Part shown: piece after piece, positions 61,367 through 64,000 of the stretch
How the letters are laid out: each line of letters opens with the position of its first letter
Position numbering within the stretch: the first letter of the stretch is position 1
From: G963675935 sp963675935
GTDB lineage: Bacteria > Planctomycetota > Planctomycetia > Pirellulales > Thermoguttaceae
Assembly: GCA_963675935.2 (NCBI GenBank)
Contig: CAXXPV010000007.1
Span: 124,001 to 188,000 of the forward strand
Direction of reading: 5' to 3'
DNA length: 64,000 nucleotides
Program-made: the position numbers and the translations under genes
The notes under the pieces: generated by a model
Seen by the model: the letters and a program-made list of their open reading frames with translations, nothing else
Databases searched by the model: none
What the model was told of the DNA's origin: nothing

Positions 61367-64000
61367 ATGCCGTCCGTGGAATGCCCGAAACGCGACGAAC
61401 TACTCGATTATCTCGCCGGCAAAATGCCGGACGACGCCTCCGATTCGGTTGCCGAGCATCTGGAATCTTGCACGGAGTGCCAGGCGGAACTGGCCACGCT
61501 TTCGGATGTCGAGGACACGCTGGTGGCCCGACTTCGCGGGGCGAACGTCGCCGACCCGTTTTTGGACGAGTCGGAATGCGGGCGGGCGGTTCTTCAAGCC
61601 AAGGGGGGAAAAGGGGACAGTCCCCATTTGTGCGAAGCACCCGAAGGGCCGTTCCGGCAAATGGGGACTGTCCCCTTTTCCCCGGAACCGTCCGAAACGT
61701 CGCTGCCGGGCCAGCTTGGCGAATATCGCCCTATCGAACGGCTCGGCGCCGGCGGCATGGGCGCGGTCTACCGTGCCCTACATAGCCGGCTCGACCGCGT
61801 CGTCGCCCTGAAGGTTTTGCCCCGGGCGCGAACCGACGACCCGCGGGCCATCGTGCGTTTCGAGCGCGAAATGAAGGCCATCGGACGCCTCGACGATCCG
61901 CACATCGTTCGGGCTTACGACGCCCGCGAGATCGACGGCCGGCTCGTGCTGGTCATGGAATTTGTCGAAGGGCTGGACCTCGGCAAGATCGTCCGCCGGC
62001 TAGGCAGCGTTCCGGCAGCCGACGCCAGCGAGCTTGCCCGGCAGGCGGCGCTCGGGCTGCAGGCCGCCCACGAACACGGCATGGTCCACCGTGATGTAAA
62101 ACCGTCGAACCTGATGCTGACGCCCGAGGGTGTTGTCAAGGTGCTCGATCTGGGCTTGGCGCGATTCCAACTTGTGCCGGACGGGGGACTGTCCCAATTT
62201 TCGCTGCCGCAGGACTCTCCTTTGCCGATTGACCCAGCCGCGAAAATGGGACTGTCCCCTTCCTCGCAGCATGACGCCCAGCGGGAAAAGGGGACAGGCA
62301 CCGTCGCCGCAAACCTTATCGGCAGTGAAAACCAGACCGGGCGACGGAGCCAGTCCCCTTTTCCCGACGACGAAGCGACCGACACGGGCCAGGCGATGGG
62401 CACGGCCGACTACATGGCCCCGGAGCAGGCGGCCGACAGTCACGCGGTCGATATCCGGGCCGACGTTTACAGTCTCGGGGCCACGCTCTACAAGTTGCTT
62501 TCCGGCCATGCGCCGTTCGACGCGCCGGGCCAGCAGGGTACGTTCGAGAAGCTGCTGGCCCATCGTCAAACGCCGCTGCCGCCGATCCGTCGCTATTGTC
62601 CCGACATTCCGGCGGGCCTTGTCGCGGTGGTCGAGCGGATGCTATCGAAAGACCCGGCAGCCCGCTACGCGACGCCGCTTGAAGCGTCCGAGGCGCTCGC
62701 GCCGTTTTGCATCGGGGCCGATTTGCCGGCGTTGTTGCGCCGGGCGATGGAGGCGAAAGCGGAGATTGCCTCACCAAAACCGCTCGCGGTTTCGCAACGA
62801 CGGAAGCCGCGTCTTTCTCATGCGATTGTTCTTCTTTTGGTCGGCGTCTTCTGCTTTGCCGCGGGCGTTTTGATTACGATCACGAAAGACGGAAAGCAGA
62901 TGAGCGTTGAAGTCCCCTTGGAGAGTACCACACGGATCGGCGCAGACAGGAAGGTTGACGTGACGTTGCCCGGCGAGACCAAACGTCCTGCTTCCACTGC
63001 GGCGACGATTGGCAAATCGCCACAAAACACCGCTCTCGAATTTGAAATTGCAAGAGTTGCCGCCGAATTGGCCGCGCAACAGGCGCTTCTGGAGAGCGTG
63101 GACAAGAACAAGCCGCCTCGCGATGAATACCTCGCCTTGATCGCAAACGATCCTATCGCGAAGCGACTGGATGCGGAAGTCGCATTGAAGAGAGCAGACT
63201 TGGAGGCCGAAAAGAATGCCGTTCCAAGTTCCAATAGCGAGATCAGCCCCATCGTCGAGCGCACTCGCAAGGAATTTCTAACGCTGAGCAAACTTTACGA
63301 CGAACGTTGCCACGAGCTGGCGCAAAAGGCTCGCGATAACGAGCGTTCGCGAATTACCAACGAAATTGTGAGGCTTGCGGCGGAGTTGACGAGTTTGCAG
63401 CAGCAAGAGAAACAACAACCGATTCCGCAAGCGGTGGCGTCTGCGACACGTTTACCGCCCGTGGTTACGGTTGCCCATCCAACGGTCCGCGAAATCACCG
63501 ACCATTTCGACTGTGCCGGCCGCATCCAGCCGATCCAAACGGCGGAGGTTCGACCGCAGGCAAACGGCCGCCTGACGAAGGTTCATTTCCAGGTGGGCGC
63601 GATGGTGAAGAAGGGCGACGTGCTGATGGAAATGTCCTCGGCCGAAGCGACGCCGACTGCGAAAATCACCGCCCCGATCGACGGTCGGATCAGCCAAATT
63701 GTGCCGCTTACGATTGGAAAGCTCATTACGGCCGACAGCGAAGAGCCTTTGGCCACGATCGTTTCGCTCGATTCGGTGTATGTTTGTTTTCCCGTTGACC
63801 AGAACACGGTTTTGCAATTACGGCGCAAGATGAAGCCAAACGCGCCGCTTACGGTTTTGTGCGGCGCGGCGGCCAACAACGAAGATTTTCCTTACCAAGG
63901 CAAGGTCGAGTCGGTCGATGTGCCCGTGAGTCCCGACATCGGCGCGGCCCAATGGCGCGCCGCGATTGTCAACAAGGACGGTTCGCTGCTGCCGGGCATG
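61367..64000 (+). CDS. Zinc finger - Ser/Thr kinase - TM - coiled coil - HlyD-like adaptor fusion (3' end outside window)
   Basis: From the ATG at 61367 (GAAAGGA before it) the frame is open for 878 codons to the window end. Residues 1-60 hold an anti-sigma-type zinc finger (H31-x3-C35-x2-C38 in EHLESCTEC). The kinase runs from about 118 to 450: LGAGGMGAVY, Lys149, HRDVKPSN (Asp243), DLG at 261-263 and APE at 351-353, with an activation segment about 60 residues longer than normal. A membrane helix is at about 486-505, a coiled coil at 555-690. From 707 the chain reads like an RND/HlyD membrane-fusion protein (NGRLTKVHFQVGAMVKKGDV, ITAPIDGRISQIVPL) without the long hairpin domain. Topology puts the kinase inside and the adaptor outside. 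The ECF sigma factor upstream is a likely partner. Confidence 0.9.
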   Translation, partial: MPSVECPKRDELLDYLAGKMPDDASDSVAEHLESCTECQAELATLSDVEDTLVARLRGANVADPFLDESECGRAVLQAKGGKGDSPHLCEAPEGPFRQMGTVPFSPEPSETSLPGQLGEYRPIERLGAGGMGAVYRALHSRLDRVVALKVLPRARTDDPRAIVRFEREMKAIGRLDDPHIVRAYDAREIDGRLVLVMEFVEGLDLGKIVRRLGSVPAADASELARQAALGLQAAHEHGMVHRDVKPSNLMLTPEGVVKVLDLGLARFQLVPDGGLSQFSLPQDSPLPIDPAAKMGLSPSSQHDAQREKGTGTVAANLIGSENQTGRRSQSPFPDDEATDTGQAMGTADYMAPEQAADSHAVDIRADVYSLGATLYKLLSGHAPFDAPGQQGTFEKLLAHRQTPLPPIRRYCPDIPAGLVAVVERMLSKDPAARYATPLEASEALAPFCIGADLPALLRRAMEAKAEIASPKPLAVSQRRKPRLSHAIVLLLVGVFCFAAGVLITITKDGKQMSVEVPLESTTRIGADRKVDVTLPGETKRPASTAATIGKSPQNTALEFEIARVAAELAAQQALLESVDKNKPPRDEYLALIANDPIAKRLDAEVALKRADLEAEKNAVPSSNSEISPIVERTRKEFLTLSKLYDERCHELAQKARDNERSRITNEIVRLAAELTSLQQQEKQQPIPQAVASATRLPPVVTVAHPTVREITDHFDCAGRIQPIQTAEVRPQANGRLTKVHFQVGAMVKKGDVLMEMSSAEATPTAKITAPIDGRISQIVPLTIGKLITADSEEPLATIVSLDSVYVCFPVDQNTVLQLRRKMKPNAPLTVLCGAAANNEDFPYQGKVESVDVPVSPDIGAAQWRAAIVNKDGSLLPGM
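61605..61683. repeat. Palindrome with perfect 26-bp arms inside the kinase gene
   Basis: Arms 61605-61630 and 61658-61683 (core GGGGACAGTCCCCATTTG) are exact reverse complements. It is translated in frame between the zinc finger and the kinase domain, giving peptides such as KGDSPHL and MGTVPFSP. Confidence 0.92.
62184..62366. repeat. Two further palindromes of the same family in the kinase activation segment
   Basis: Pair 1 is 62184-62204 with 62240-62259 (imperfect, core GGGACTGTCCC). Pair 2 is 62282-62307 with 62341-62366 (26 bp, two mismatches, core GGGAAAAGGGGACAGG). Both are read in frame between DLG and APE of the kinase. Confidence 0.85.

Overview
The window reads as chromosomal DNA of a member of the Planctomycetota, most likely the order Pirellulales; the genus cannot be named from the sequence alone. 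Pointers are a DUF1559 protein with a prepilin-like start, an ECF sigma factor beside a zinc-finger Ser/Thr kinase, a J-like/discoidin membrane protein, PSP1 and Minf_1886 family proteins, high GC, and many dispersed palindromic repeats in and between genes. No rRNA, tRNA, CRISPR array or complete insertion sequence was seen.

Bases 1-22,800 hold mostly housekeeping and small signalling genes: a methionine sulfoxide reductase B-A lipoprotein (cut by the left edge), a CHASE-PAS-PAS histidine kinase, a DUF4105 lipoprotein, chorismate synthase, a low-GC patch with a DUF6941-HicB-HicA operon, ribulose-phosphate epimerase, a histidine-phosphatase-fold protein that has lost its catalytic histidine, AccD, a small Ser/Thr kinase, a shortened MnmE-like GTPase, a transglutaminase, an RNase HII-like protein, SixA, an aldo/keto reductase, two nucleotide-sugar enzymes, a DUF1559 protein and a WbpD-like acetyltransferase.

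Bases 23,669-52,988 form one long plus-strand surface-polysaccharide locus. It encodes a flippase, an O-antigen polymerase/ligase-like protein, several glycosyltransferases of the GT2 and GT4 types, a TupA-like ATP-grasp protein, the three-enzyme UDP-N-acetyl-L-fucosamine pathway (CapE, CapF, CapG), a small phosphoglycosyl transferase, two DegT-type aminotransferases, FemAB- and GNAT-type acyltransferases and a eukaryote-like UDP-glucose dehydrogenase. It also carries an unusual acyl-activation and reduction set: acyl carrier protein, AMP-ligase, LuxE and LuxC. Many genes overlap by 4 bp, so this is probably one or a few operons. Three small cassettes interrupt it: a frameshifted GxxExxY gene flanked by palindromic repeats, a DUF433/DUF5615 pair and an antitoxin-like/ParE-like pair.

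Bases 53,000-64,000 carry hisF, a PilT ATPase, a membrane-anchored GspE/PilB-like protein whose nucleotide-binding loop is degenerate, a run of small membrane and PSP1/Minf_1886 genes, an ECF sigma factor, and a very large protein that joins a zinc-finger segment, a Ser/Thr kinase, a membrane helix, a coiled coil and a HlyD-like adaptor domain and runs off the right edge. That last gene also has palindromic repeats inserted in frame, including in its kinase activation segment. It and the acyl-reduction set in the polysaccharide locus are the two most interesting items.
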